Assembly: GCA_017629095.1 (NCBI GenBank)
Contig: JAGBXW010000108.1
Coordinates: forward strand, 1-49,721
Length of the DNA stretch: 49,721 nucleotides
DNA from: Treponema sp.
GTDB taxonomy: Bacteria; Spirochaetota; Spirochaetia; Treponematales; Treponemataceae
Reading direction: 5' to 3'
The notes below the pieces were generated by a model that saw nothing but the letters and a program-made list of their open reading frames with translations, had not been told where the DNA came from and searched no databases. Made by a program: the position numbers and the translations under genes. Of the stretch, positions 33,277 through 42,286 are shown in pieces. Position 1 is the first letter of the stretch; the number at the start of each line of letters is the position of its first letter.

Positions 33277-34191
33277 TTAAATAAAATGATTCAGGGATTC
33301 TTGTAACAAGCCTAAAAAACGAGCTTTGAGCAAAGGAAAATCTACAGAAGCAATAGTGCAAGAAGTAAGGTGTTGGCCAAGGACGGAGCAATCTTCATGA
33401 ACAGACTTCTTTTCCTTCTCAGTGGAATAGTAAGATTGAACTTGCTGGTCAAAATATTCACCAGCTGCTTCTAGCATATCCTCAATTTCACGGGGAGACA
33501 GGGGAAGCTTTGTTCCAATGAGCTTATTTTCCAGCTCTCGACTATGTAAACGAATGGCTCCACAAAAGGCAATCCGCAGGTTCATGAGAGTTTCTTTTTG
33601 GATGCTTGCCAAAAAGGCATAGGAAGCACAATTTTCGTTCAATGTCCAAGAAGGCCCTACTCTCCGGAACAGGGAAAGCTCCCAATCATCAAGGGGAATA
33701 CGAACCTTGGTAAGGACACTTCCGGCAGGAACTAAGCTATCAACTGAAAAGGTAGAAAACTGGGTCATGGGCAGGGAAATAACATCTGACTTAACCCGAA
33801 ACTCAAGTTTTGCATCCATGGCTAATAAGGGTGCAAACAAGGTGCCACAAACAGGCTCAATGCAGATATTTCCTCCCAAGGTGGCAATATTTCTCACCAT
33901 CGGAGTGGCAATAGAGTTCAGAGCTTGATATAGAACTGGGGGGACATTTTTTTCTCCCAACTCCATGATAGAAGCAAGGGTAACACCAGAACCAATTTCT
34001 ATGTATCGCTCTCGTTTTTCGATTAGCTGAAAATCTTTTATATTTCGTATGATAAGGGAAACTGGAGGCAATTCCTTGAGATAGGTACATCCACCACAAA
34101 TCTTTAAGTTTGATCGATTCCTCAGTTCGTAGAGTACATCCTCAAAGCTTGTTCCAAAGTAAACGTCCTTAGTTCTTTCCTTTCCGTCCAT
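33277..34191 (-). CDS. Molybdenum-hydroxylase FAD subunit (CoxM/XdhB-like)
   Basis: A 304-residue FAD-binding subunit. Motifs: LKICGGCTYLKEL near the N-terminus, a GSGVTLASIME segment and NIATLGGNICI (the flavin-binding GGN loop). It belongs to the electron-transfer part of a xanthine-dehydrogenase-type heterotrimer. I chose ATG 34191 because AGGA lies upstream and because it overlaps the FeS-subunit stop by 23 bases; a longer frame from 34332 is open but has no ribosome site. Confidence 0.87.
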   Translation of the reverse strand: MDGKERTKDVYFGTSFEDVLYELRNRSNLKICGGCTYLKELPPVSLIIRNIKDFQLIEKRERYIEIGSGVTLASIMELGEKNVPPVLYQALNSIATPMVRNIATLGGNICIEPVCGTLFAPLLAMDAKLEFRVKSDVISLPMTQFSTFSVDSLVPAGSVLTKVRIPLDDWELSLFRRVGPSWTLNENCASYAFLASIQKETLMNLRIAFCGAIRLHSRELENKLIGTKLPLSPREIEDMLEAAGEYFDQQVQSYYSTEKEKKSVHEDCSVLGQHLTSCTIASVDFPLLKARFLGLLQESLNHFI

Positions 34192-34702
34192 TTTTGCTAT
34201 TCCTGTTTGATTTATTTTCCTTTTCCTGCCGCTTGTGCATGTAGTTTTGGAAAGCAACGGCAGCATAGCCAATTCCTTGTATGAGGCTGTCTTGCTCAGA
34301 ACAGCTACAATCAAAATGGCGTACCATATCATATATTACCTGGTGAGAGGGGCGATGATAAGTCAAAATGAGACTATAAGTACCAAGAACCTTTCCTGCA
34401 TTGCAAAAACCACAAAGATGAACTCCTGCCTTTGCAAAAGAAGATACAATCAATTCATATTCCTTTGTTTTGGAAAATTGTTCCATAGTCACGATGGTAG
34501 CATCTCGGGCAACTACAAAGGGAATGATACAGGTGGGAATGGCTTTTCCGTCGAGCAAGACAGTGCAAGCACCACATCGACCTTGGGCACAACCGAGTTT
34601 AGCAGAAATATAACCTTCTCGACGCAAAACATCTAAAAGACTCATGGAGGGTGAAGCCTCCAATACCATCACTTCTCCGTTTATAGTGATAGGAATTTTC
34701 AT
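34169..34702 (-). CDS. Molybdenum-hydroxylase 2Fe-2S subunit (CoxS/XdhC-like)
   Basis: A 177-residue subunit with two [2Fe-2S] clusters. Cluster 1 motif: LGCAQGRCGACTVLLDGKAI with a further C in PTC. Cluster 2: CGFCNAGKVLG plus CSC (usual CRCTGY-like segment reads CSCSEQDS here). The second motif departs from the common CRCTGY. The ATG overlaps the large-subunit stop by 4 bases (ATGA). The tail is highly basic (KENKSNRNSKNGRKGKN). Confidence 0.9.
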   Translation of the reverse strand: MKIPITINGEVMVLEASPSMSLLDVLRREGYISAKLGCAQGRCGACTVLLDGKAIPTCIIPFVVARDATIVTMEQFSKTKEYELIVSSFAKAGVHLCGFCNAGKVLGTYSLILTYHRPSHQVIYDMVRHFDCSCSEQDSLIQGIGYAAVAFQNYMHKRQEKENKSNRNSKNGRKGKN

Positions 34703-36837
34703 TCTGCTTCCTCCTTCTGCTCTTCATCTTCTACAAGGTTTATCTCTTGGCCCTTATCTGGAGACTGTGTCTCATAAGCTTCCCCACTATCTGGCAACTG
34801 GGGAAAGAATGCTTGATGCACATAGTTTGTTTGAAGGGGTATGGTAGAAACAGCCTTATTACAAGCCTGGGAAATGGCAGAAGAAATGGCAGCTGGCAAC
34901 AAGGAATATATCAAGGTTCCCAATTGTTTGGGCTCCCTGCTTCCTGGCAGAAGCTCCACAAAAATATCTTGAACTTCAATTTCTTCCCCTGCAACAAATT
35001 CCCGGATACTTTCCCGTATTGCAGTCTTGATAGTAGCCACAGCCCGTTCAGGAGAGAGGATTTCTCCCCCTTCCACTGCAACCCAAATTCCACGAATAAT
35101 AGTCCTATAGGTAAAGGTATCTAGTTCCACTTCTACTACAGCAGCTCCTGTAGCAGTAGAAAAAAATGGGGATCCAGAAAAAGTATCTGGATTCCATTGT
35201 TTTTTTTGGGCACTAGTTAAGCCCCGAGACACATGAATGGGCAATGGCTGCTGAAACCGTTTTTTCTGGATTGCAGTACAAGCCTTACGCAACAGCTGGG
35301 TCATCAGTCCCACATTACCAAAAAATCCAGCAGGATAGAGGGGCTCCGAGTCCACGGCAAAGTTTCCGTTAATGATTATATTCTTTTCTTCTACATCAAG
35401 TTCCTTGGAAACAATCTTTATCCAAAGGCTTTGCACCCAGGATGACGGGGGATAGGAATGAATTACCACCGTTCCGTCTCTTTCCAGAGTAAGCTCCATG
35501 GTTAGGTCTTGAATGTATCGGCTTGAACCTAAAAAGCCGCTTCCCTCAAAGCCACAGGCAATGCCAATTCCACGGATAGGCACAGGACTAGTCAGTTTTT
35601 TTTCACAAGAATCCTTGCGAGCAAGATTATAGGACCAATATTTTCTTTGGAAACTGCTTTTATCCACAACGGCTTTAAGCACCTTTTCCAAATAGGTAAA
35701 ATTAAAGGAAAAAGGCTTTATAGGCTGACGTTCGTGATTCAACAGGCGAACTTCATGGGGCATTTTTCCCACCTTAGCAGCAATCTCTGACAGATGAGAT
35801 TCCAAGGCAAAGAAAATCTGGCTATCCATTCGCTGCAGAGTCAAGGCGGTGGGAGGTGTTTGGGACTTAATTGCATAGGCTTCTATTTTGTAGACAGAAG
35901 GATTATAAACTCCAACAGCAGCTACAATCATTCTATTCATCAATTCCTGAATAAAAGGATTATAGATGCCTGTATCCAAAACAATAGAAATTATCATGGC
36001 CAAGATTTTTCCCTCAGGAGACACTGCACTACGATAACTTACCACAACAGGTGTTGGGCGCTCAAAATACAAACCTTGTTCTTCCCGAGAAAACATCATC
36101 TTTACTGGTTTACCACAAAGATAGGCAGCTACAGCCAGCTGTGCAGATAAAATTGCAAAATACCATTGAGACCTGTTATTACCACCAGCCACCAAGGTTT
36201 TGCGAATTTCTACCTGTTCTGGAGATATGCCAAGGCCAGCAGCAATGGAGCGACGAACTTGACTGAACCACTGGACAGGAGCGTACAAAATGAGCCGATT
36301 ATCTTGATAGAGGGCTAACCCTCCAGCAGATTCCCCAGAATGGGGAGTATAGCAGTTGCTGGCATAACTTCCTTCCACTTGGATATCGGCCTCTGCGAAA
36401 ACTAATTCCGCATCATTTTCTCCACTGATAGTTCTTTGGACAATGATATTTTGATTTTCCAATGCTTCTGAAAGACCTGGTCCTTCCTCCAAACGATGGA
36501 ATCTAATAATCACTTCCTTTGCCAACTGTCTTACCTTTAACTTATCTGGCCCCACAAGAATTGCCAAGGGTTCTCCCTGATAGGAAACCTCATCTTCAGC
36601 CAGTATGGGGACTTCTGTTCCCAACAAAGATAATTTCTTTTCACCAGGAATGTCTTTTGCAGTGTACAAAAAATACTCTTCGGGTAGCTGGGGATGGGAA
36701 ATAGATCTGATTTTACCTCTGGGCAGAGGACTTCGAATTAAAACCCCATACACCATATTATTCAGCCGAAAGTCAGAAAAAAAAGAAGAGGCAAAATTTA
36801 CCAACTGCTTTCCAGAAAACTTCCGCTTAGTTGCCAT
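34699..36837 (-). CDS. Molybdenum-hydroxylase large (molybdopterin) subunit
   Basis: A 712-residue protein of the xanthine dehydrogenase/CO dehydrogenase large-subunit family. Segments recognised: YGVLIRSPLPRGKIRSI, DEVSYQGEPLAILVG, SREEQ, and the C-terminal EGGEILSPERAVATIKTA. The last ~45 residues form an acidic tail. The substrate (purine, CO or other aldehyde-like) is not determinable, and no molybdopterin cytosine synthesis genes lie nearby. The start overlaps the DegT aminotransferase gene by 11 bases, joining the three subunits to the polysaccharide genes. Confidence 0.87.
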   Translation of the reverse strand: MATKRKFSGKQLVNFASSFFSDFRLNNMVYGVLIRSPLPRGKIRSISHPQLPEEYFLYTAKDIPGEKKLSLLGTEVPILAEDEVSYQGEPLAILVGPDKLKVRQLAKEVIIRFHRLEEGPGLSEALENQNIIVQRTISGENDAELVFAEADIQVEGSYASNCYTPHSGESAGGLALYQDNRLILYAPVQWFSQVRRSIAAGLGISPEQVEIRKTLVAGGNNRSQWYFAILSAQLAVAAYLCGKPVKMMFSREEQGLYFERPTPVVVSYRSAVSPEGKILAMIISIVLDTGIYNPFIQELMNRMIVAAVGVYNPSVYKIEAYAIKSQTPPTALTLQRMDSQIFFALESHLSEIAAKVGKMPHEVRLLNHERQPIKPFSFNFTYLEKVLKAVVDKSSFQRKYWSYNLARKDSCEKKLTSPVPIRGIGIACGFEGSGFLGSSRYIQDLTMELTLERDGTVVIHSYPPSSWVQSLWIKIVSKELDVEEKNIIINGNFAVDSEPLYPAGFFGNVGLMTQLLRKACTAIQKKRFQQPLPIHVSRGLTSAQKKQWNPDTFSGSPFFSTATGAAVVEVELDTFTYRTIIRGIWVAVEGGEILSPERAVATIKTAIRESIREFVAGEEIEVQDIFVELLPGSREPKQLGTLIYSLLPAAISSAISQACNKAVSTIPLQTNYVHQAFFPQLPDSGEAYETQSPDKGQEINLVEDEEQKEEAE

Positions 36838-38083
36838 AATAGTTCCGCCCCAGTGTTATTACGGTGTCGATTACCCGCTCCACCATTTCTTGACTCATGC
36901 CAGGCCAAAATGGCAGGGAAAAGCTTGTTTCAAAGCGTTTTTGAGCATTGGGATAGTCAGCTGCATCAAGGCCAAAGGTTTGACGAAGATAGGACAGGCG
37001 AAAATGAGGAATAAAATGCATGGAAATGCCCAAACCTGCCTCCTGGAGCTTTTGGGTAAACTCATTGCGAGTTAGTCTTAATTTTTCTGGCACCACCCGC
37101 AAAATATATAAATGCCAAGCATTCCCGTCACCGTCGGGAGGTAGCTGCAAAAAGTCACAATCAGCAAAGGCTTTGTTATATTGCTGGGCAATGGCCCTTC
37201 GTTGCTGAAAAAGGAGATCAGCCTTTTGTAGCTGAACCCGCCCCATGGCTGCCAGTACATCTGGCAAATTAAACTTGTAGCCAGGAGCCACCACATCATA
37301 TTCCCAAGAAGCCTTTTCCGAGGTGTAGCGGTTCCACACTGGCCGATCTATGCCGTGCATTCTCATAGTGGACATAAACTTATGATATTCAGGATTTTTA
37401 GTGCAGACCATGCCTCCTTCCGCCGTGGTAATGGTTTTGGTAGCATAAAAAGAATACACGCCAATGTCACCTAAGGTTCCTGCGAAGCCATTCTTTGTTT
37501 TTGAGGGAAAGGAGTGGGCAGCGTCCTCTACCACTGGCACTCCATATTTGGCTGCAATGGCACAAATCTCTTCCATGTTGCAGGGAAGACCAGCAATATG
37601 CACTGGCACCACCGCACGAATATCCTTGTCTTGAGCCAATCGACGCTCCACCTGAACTGGATCTATGTTATATCCATCAGCTTCTACGTCGGCATACACC
37701 ACTCCACCACCAAGATGGCAAGCTGCGGTGGCGGTGGACACAAAGGTATAGGGTGTGGTAAGGATTTTTCCTGGTGTGGAATAGTGTTTTCCTGAATGAC
37801 CAGTACCATCTATAAGCGAGTTATCCCCTACGCCACAGGCATGATAAGCCAACTGCAAGCCACTGGTAGCACTGTTTACCGCCAGTGCCTTTATTTCATT
37901 CTCATCCTGATGGTCACTAACAAAGTGGGCAAACTCTTGCTCAAAGGCAAGAGCCTCCTTGGCGGTGGTAAGCCAGCCAGAATCCATTACCCGAAGCACC
38001 GCATCCTTTTCTTCCTGTCCAAGGGCTGGCACAGAAAAGGGAATAAAATCAAGGGACTGCTGGCTTTCATTCAGCTTGCTCAT
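36827..38083 (-). CDS. DegT/DnrJ/EryC1-family sugar aminotransferase
   Basis: A 418-residue PLP aminotransferase for nucleotide-sugar biosynthesis. Signatures: PALGQEEKDAVLRVMDSGWL, AVNSATSGLQLAYHA, VVPVHIAGLPCNMEEI, VEDAAHSFPSK and the PLP-lysine region FYATKTITTAEGGMV. It probably aminates a 4-keto sugar made by the dehydratase encoded just upstream. It overlaps that gene by 17 bases and the molybdenum large subunit by 11, so the operon is continuous. Confidence 0.93.
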   Translation of the reverse strand: MSKLNESQQSLDFIPFSVPALGQEEKDAVLRVMDSGWLTTAKEALAFEQEFAHFVSDHQDENEIKALAVNSATSGLQLAYHACGVGDNSLIDGTGHSGKHYSTPGKILTTPYTFVSTATAACHLGGGVVYADVEADGYNIDPVQVERRLAQDKDIRAVVPVHIAGLPCNMEEICAIAAKYGVPVVEDAAHSFPSKTKNGFAGTLGDIGVYSFYATKTITTAEGGMVCTKNPEYHKFMSTMRMHGIDRPVWNRYTSEKASWEYDVVAPGYKFNLPDVLAAMGRVQLQKADLLFQQRRAIAQQYNKAFADCDFLQLPPDGDGNAWHLYILRVVPEKLRLTRNEFTQKLQEAGLGISMHFIPHFRLSYLRQTFGLDAADYPNAQKRFETSFSLPFWPGMSQEMVERVIDTVITLGRNYYGN

Positions 38084-39551
38084 CGTAAAACTCCTTTAAC
38101 GAGGGAACTGCATCACAAAGGGTCTGCACAAGATACTCTGAGTTCCGATACAAATCTGCCTTGGCGGGATTAAAAATACAAGTTGGAGCTAATTTATCCA
38201 GCAATGTCTGCAAAGTTTCACCCATGGAAGTGCTCCGTAATCGCAAAATTTTGGGATATTCCGTGGGAGTAGGATCTTCTTCTTCCAACCACAAAGGCTC
38301 ATCCAGTCGCTCCCCCTTCCGCAATCCTGTAAGAATGATATCAACGTCCTTGTAGGGTTCATAGCCAGAAAAACGAATCACCTGTTCAGCCAAGTCAAGG
38401 ATTTTTATTGGCTCACCCATATCCAAAAGATAGGTAGAACCATTTTGTCCCACCCCACCAGTTTCTAGCACCAAGGAACAGGCCTCTGGAATGGTCATGA
38501 AAAAGCGCTTCATCTCAGGATGGGTTACAGTAAGGGGCAAGCCTGCTTTCAGCTGGTCCATAAACACTGGCAACACAGAGCCCCGTGACCCCAGTACATT
38601 GCCAAAGCGAACGAACATAAAGGAATCCTGCACCCGTGCCTTACTGGCAGCATCCAGCACCAGCTTTTCGCAAAGCATCTTTGACACGCCGTACACAGAA
38701 ACTGGAGACACCGCCTTGTCGGTAGAAATCAGGACAAAACGATGAACTCCGTTTTCCAAGGCCGCATCCAGCAGGTTCTTTGTTCCAAAAACATTATTTT
38801 CAATAACCGCCACAGGATTTTCTTCCATCAGGGGAACATGCTTGTAGGCGGCACAGTGAAAAATCACATCACAGCGGAGCTTTGAAACAATGTAGCGAGT
38901 ATATTCACGATCCTTCAAATCACCAATAATGGGAATGATGGTAGCCTTTTCCCCTACCCCTTCCCGCTGCAAGGTTCGCAGCTCACGGTCAATCAAGTAG
39001 ATGGAGTTTTCTCCGTGGCCCAAAAGATAGAGTCGCTGGGCACCTCCTGACAAAAGCTGACGGGCCAACTCGGAGCCAATGGAACCACCTGCACCAGTAA
39101 TTAACACCCGGCGTCCCCGCAAATAGGACAAGCTCTTTTTTAAGGGAATGGTTACTGGTGTTCTTCCTAAAATGTCTAAAGGGTCAATTTCTCGAGTTTG
39201 GATAAAATGGGCGCTTCCGTCCACAATCTGAGAAATGGCAGGTAAAATCTTGATGCGGCTAAAACCACGTTTTCTCAAGCAATCATACACTGTTCTGATT
39301 CTGTCGTTAGGAGTGCTGGGCATAGCGATAATGGCCTCATCTCCATCCTCAAATCCCAAAATAGGAATAGTCTTGTCTATGGGCCCCAACACAGGAATTC
39401 CATCAATTTCGGAACCGATTATATTGGCATCATCATCAAGAAAGGCTACCACCTTGCCAAAAATCTTTTTCCGGGCAATTTCTTCCGCAATCATCTGGCC
39501 TGCAAAACCAGCCCCAATTATGTACAATTTCTTTCCAGTCTGCCCAATCAC
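38067..39551 (-). CDS. Soluble CapD/FlaA1-type nucleotide-sugar 4,6-dehydratase
   Basis: A 494-residue protein of the polysaccharide-biosynthesis dehydratase family. Residues ~1-140 form a first Rossmann-like domain (YIIGAGFAGQMIAEE). The SDR domain begins with VLITGAGGSIGSELARQLL, then FHCAAYKHVPLMEENP, STDKAVSPVSVYGVSK and ITHPEMKRFFMTI-like residues (THPEMKRFFMTIPEA). The four N-terminal membrane helices found in many relatives (PglF, WbpM) are missing. The active site has Tyr in YGVSK where inverting/retaining FlaA1-type enzymes often have Met. Function is therefore nucleotide-sugar dehydratase, exact substrate unknown. Confidence 0.88.
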   Translation of the reverse strand: MIGQTGKKLYIIGAGFAGQMIAEEIARKKIFGKVVAFLDDDANIIGSEIDGIPVLGPIDKTIPILGFEDGDEAIIAMPSTPNDRIRTVYDCLRKRGFSRIKILPAISQIVDGSAHFIQTREIDPLDILGRTPVTIPLKKSLSYLRGRRVLITGAGGSIGSELARQLLSGGAQRLYLLGHGENSIYLIDRELRTLQREGVGEKATIIPIIGDLKDREYTRYIVSKLRCDVIFHCAAYKHVPLMEENPVAVIENNVFGTKNLLDAALENGVHRFVLISTDKAVSPVSVYGVSKMLCEKLVLDAASKARVQDSFMFVRFGNVLGSRGSVLPVFMDQLKAGLPLTVTHPEMKRFFMTIPEACSLVLETGGVGQNGSTYLLDMGEPIKILDLAEQVIRFSGYEPYKDVDIILTGLRKGERLDEPLWLEEEDPTPTEYPKILRLRSTSMGETLQTLLDKLAPTCIFNPAKADLYRNSEYLVQTLCDAVPSLKEFYDEQAE

Positions 39552-39589
39552 AACAACCTCCCCCAGACACAGATTTTTACTTATTTTCC

Positions 39590-40108
39590 CTAAGAACGCT
39601 CAATCACGTCAAAGGCCAAATCAAGATGAAATGCCTCGTTGGCAAAATCCAGTCGAACCTTTGCCCGCTTTTTTCTTCTGTCAACCTTAACAATATTTCC
39701 TTCCATGCCACTTAATGGACCAGAAACCACTACAATGCGATCATTTTCATCAAAATAGACTTTGGAACTTTCTGCAATATCGTTGCTACCGATAAAATGC
39801 ACCAAAACAGACAAATCCTTTGCACACAAGGGATTAATATTGTCATTACTGGGCAAAAAACGGCAAAAATAAGGAGCACGACGAACAAGTTTATACAACT
39901 GCGGGCTTACCTCCAAAGCTTCAACAAAAACATAGCCTGGAAATACAGGATACAATTCCTGAAAATGCTTGCCCTGTCTGCGGATAGTGAGCCTGCGCCG
40001 AGGAAAGAAAAAACGAATATCCGCAGAGATTTCCTCTTGGTGATGCAATATCCATTGGATGAATGATTCTTCTCGAGCCCCCATCACTTGAACCGCATAA
40101 TAATTCAT
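39590..40108 (-). CDS. NusG paralogue (LoaP/RfaH-like) transcription antiterminator
   Basis: A 172-residue protein with an NGN domain (YYAVQVMGAREESFIQWIL, YPVFPGYVFVEAL) and a C-terminal KOW domain (NDRIVVVSGPLSGMEGNIVKVDRRKK). The general NusG is expected elsewhere in the chromosome, and this gene heads a polysaccharide-type operon, as specialised NusG paralogues commonly do. It probably promotes read-through of the long overlapping operon behind it. The promoter -10 lies 8 bases before the ATG, with no Shine-Dalgarno. Confidence 0.88.
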   Translation of the reverse strand: MNYYAVQVMGAREESFIQWILHHQEEISADIRFFFPRRRLTIRRQGKHFQELYPVFPGYVFVEALEVSPQLYKLVRRAPYFCRFLPSNDNINPLCAKDLSVLVHFIGSNDIAESSKVYFDENDRIVVVSGPLSGMEGNIVKVDRRKKRAKVRLDFANEAFHLDLAFDVIERS

Positions 40109-40116
40109 ATAGGAAG

Positions 40117-40145
40117 ACTATACCATACAAACCTCATTTCTTCAA
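40117..40145 (-). promoter_or_regulatory. Promoter of the NusG-paralogue operon, near-leaderless
   Basis: On the minus strand TTGAAG (40140-40145), 17-base spacer, TATAGT (40117-40122), then 8 bases to the ATG at 40108. The TSS is expected at about 40110, giving a 5' leader of about 2 bases. The -35 lies in a TTCAAC/GTTGAA inverted repeat (40141-40160). Confidence 0.65.
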
Positions 40146-40326
40146 CGAAAACTAGTTGAAATGAAGGGAAAATCGTCATGACTTTTATAACTAGTTCTAA
40201 TCCCTAAAAAAAAAAAGTCGATATATTAAGAGGTGTCCTTTAAAATGCAAGGTATACCGCTCTTATTTCCTGAAAATTTAAGAAGAAGGAATACTTTTGA
40301 AATGATTTTATTACCCGGGGGTGGGA

Positions 40327-40845
40327 ATGAATAAAAAGAAATCACTCATAAGGGGGCTCTCCCTCCTCCTTTGTCTTGTTGCACTACCGCTGAGTGCAAC
40401 CACAATCTCCATCCAGATTGTACAAATGGACGATGCCCATGACGATGTAACAGATTCTTCATTGATAGTTGAAGAAAGCATTATGGATTTTATGTTTTCC
40501 CAGGGCTATATCGTATCAAATTCACCAGTTATTTATGATAAAACAAAGGCTCAAAACGGCATGATCATGTCTTTAGAGGATGCTATTAACGGAAGTGCAG
40601 ATTATCTTGCCTATATCACCGTTTATTTTGACCGAAAACAATCATCTGCTGCTGAACTGAACCTGCTTTCTAACATTAAACAAGCCCAGTGGAGCTTGGT
40701 AAAAGTCCAGAATAGACAAGAGCTTGATTCAGGAATAGCAAAACCAGGTCCACTGGTAGAAGTAGATGATTCTGCAAAAGGTATTAGTACTTTTGGACAG
40801 CAATTAGCAAAAGTTATCAATACTGCCATAAGAAAGAAAAACTAA
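40327..40845 (+). CDS. Secreted hypothetical protein
   Basis: A ~172-residue protein with a signal peptide (LSLLLCLVALPLSA). The mature part is mixed and the last ~70 residues have a conserved-looking pattern (ADYLAYITVYFDRKQSS). I recognise no family. Start: ATG 40327 follows GGGGGTGGGA, a poor ribosome site; the frame is also open from a GTG at 40321. It precedes the SPOR-domain gene by 18 bases and is probably co-transcribed. Confidence 0.75.
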   Translation: MNKKKSLIRGLSLLLCLVALPLSATTISIQIVQMDDAHDDVTDSSLIVEESIMDFMFSQGYIVSNSPVIYDKTKAQNGMIMSLEDAINGSADYLAYITVYFDRKQSSAAELNLLSNIKQAQWSLVKVQNRQELDSGIAKPGPLVEVDDSAKGISTFGQQLAKVINTAIRKKN

Positions 40846-40863
40846 AGAAAAGAAGGATAGATT

Positions 40864-42219
40864 ATGAGACGGTTTATTTTTTCACTGCTGATTATTTCAT
40901 TTGTTGCAACCATGACCTTTGCCACCTCTAAACCATCCTTAGATGGACGAGCGGTGGTAGCAGACGAGGGTGTACTTCCTGTAGGTTTATTTGCGAAGAC
41001 AGTTGGTTACCTTCCTGGAGACAGTGTAAGCGTTACCAATCCCTCCACAGGAATCACCATCAACGTTTTGATTCTTGGTTCTATTGACCCCTCCGCTGGT
41101 GTTGCAATTCTTCTTTCTCCAGAAGCTGCCGACAAACTTTTTATCACTCCAAATTCAAATACCCAGGTAAAGATTACTAAACGCACTGGTATGTTGGACG
41201 AAGCTGGTTCTGGAACAGGCACCTTAGTGGCAGACACTCCTACCGACACACTCTTGCCTAATCAGATGAAAAATAATCTCGATTCTCGATTAGGTTCTTT
41301 GGATGAAACCTTAGGAACTGCTACAAATGAAACAAGTTCAGCAACAGAAGGAATCTCTAGTGAAGAAAACTCTTCAGCCTTGGCACCTTCTGCAGAAGAA
41401 ACAACTCCAGAACAGGCTGTTCCAGAACAGGAAATACAAGCTGTTTCTCCAGACTATGCTATTACCGCCATAGAAGAAGTTCCCATGAACCACGTGCTGT
41501 CAGAGCATGATCCTGTTTACATCGTAGAAAGTTTGAATGAAGATCCTTTTACTGGATTTGAGACTGAGGCAGAACCAAGTGCAGAGGCTTCAGAATCTAC
41601 ACAGGCAGAAGAAGCTGAAACGAGTAAAGATGCTATGGCTGTAATTTCTGATGAAACAGAAATGGCTCCATCTGACGAATGGCCCTCTCTCGAAGATACC
41701 ATGTTTGCTGACGAATACTTTGCAGCAGCTGATTCTTCATTGGTAGATCCCTTTGCGCCCATTATCTTAGTACCAACAGAGGAACATCCACCAGAAGAAG
41801 AGGTAAAAGAAGCAGTTGAACCTGCATCTACCCAAGAAGAGCCATCAGAGACAGTACCTGAACCAGAAGATGCAACCCCATTAACCATTGTTCCAGAGCC
41901 TGTAAAAAGTGCCGTTACAATTGAAGATATCCCCTACACTACCTTGGGGACTCCAGAACAAAGGGCTTTGATGAAGTCACTTTCTCAACTGGAATCTGGA
42001 AAGTATTATGTACAGGTGGCTACCTTTGCAGAACAGAAAAATATTGACAGAATGTTGAATGAATATGGTAGCAAGTACCCCTTTGTAATGGTTCCCCTTA
42101 AAAGTGGACGGGCTATACAGATGATGATTGGGCCATTAAATGTTGATGAATATGGAGCGATTTTAGCTCGATTCAAAAACCTTGGTTTTAAGGATTCCTT
42201 TTTAAGAAAGATACGATAA
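40864..42219 (+). CDS. Secreted SPOR-domain protein
   Basis: A 451-residue protein. Signal peptide at residues 1-20 (LLIISFVATMTFA). Residues ~25-110 resemble an RlpA-like or beta-barrel domain (LDGRAVVADEGVLPVGLFAK, VSVTNPSTGITINVLILGS). Residues ~115-370 are an acidic, Glu/Ala/Ser/Thr/Pro-rich linker. The C-terminal ~70 residues (YYVQVATFAEQKNIDRML... QMMIGPLNVDEYGAILARF) match a SPOR domain, which binds denuded peptidoglycan at division sites. It may be a septal or cell-wall protein. The gene ends at a strong bidirectional terminator. Confidence 0.9.
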   Translation: MRRFIFSLLIISFVATMTFATSKPSLDGRAVVADEGVLPVGLFAKTVGYLPGDSVSVTNPSTGITINVLILGSIDPSAGVAILLSPEAADKLFITPNSNTQVKITKRTGMLDEAGSGTGTLVADTPTDTLLPNQMKNNLDSRLGSLDETLGTATNETSSATEGISSEENSSALAPSAEETTPEQAVPEQEIQAVSPDYAITAIEEVPMNHVLSEHDPVYIVESLNEDPFTGFETEAEPSAEASESTQAEEAETSKDAMAVISDETEMAPSDEWPSLEDTMFADEYFAAADSSLVDPFAPIILVPTEEHPPEEEVKEAVEPASTQEEPSETVPEPEDATPLTIVPEPVKSAVTIEDIPYTTLGTPEQRALMKSLSQLESGKYYVQVATFAEQKNIDRMLNEYGSKYPFVMVPLKSGRAIQMMIGPLNVDEYGAILARFKNLGFKDSFLRKIR

Positions 42220-42240
42220 TGATTTTTCTTTTTTGAAAAA

Positions 42241-42277
42241 AAAACGACTCGATATACATCGAGTCGTTTTTTTGTTT
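42241..42277. terminator. Bidirectional terminator
   Basis: AAAACGACTCGAT (42241-42253) pairs with ATCGAGTCGTTTT (42258-42270), loop ATAC, with A- and T-runs on both sides. It serves the SPOR gene and convergent glgC. Confidence 0.93.
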
Positions 42278-42286
42278 TACACTAGA

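Noticed and set aside
40206..40216. Eleven-A tract upstream of the 40327 gene as a phase-variable element.
   Set aside because: It lies far from a recognisable -10/-35 spacer and poly-A tracts are common in this AT-rich intergenic DNA.
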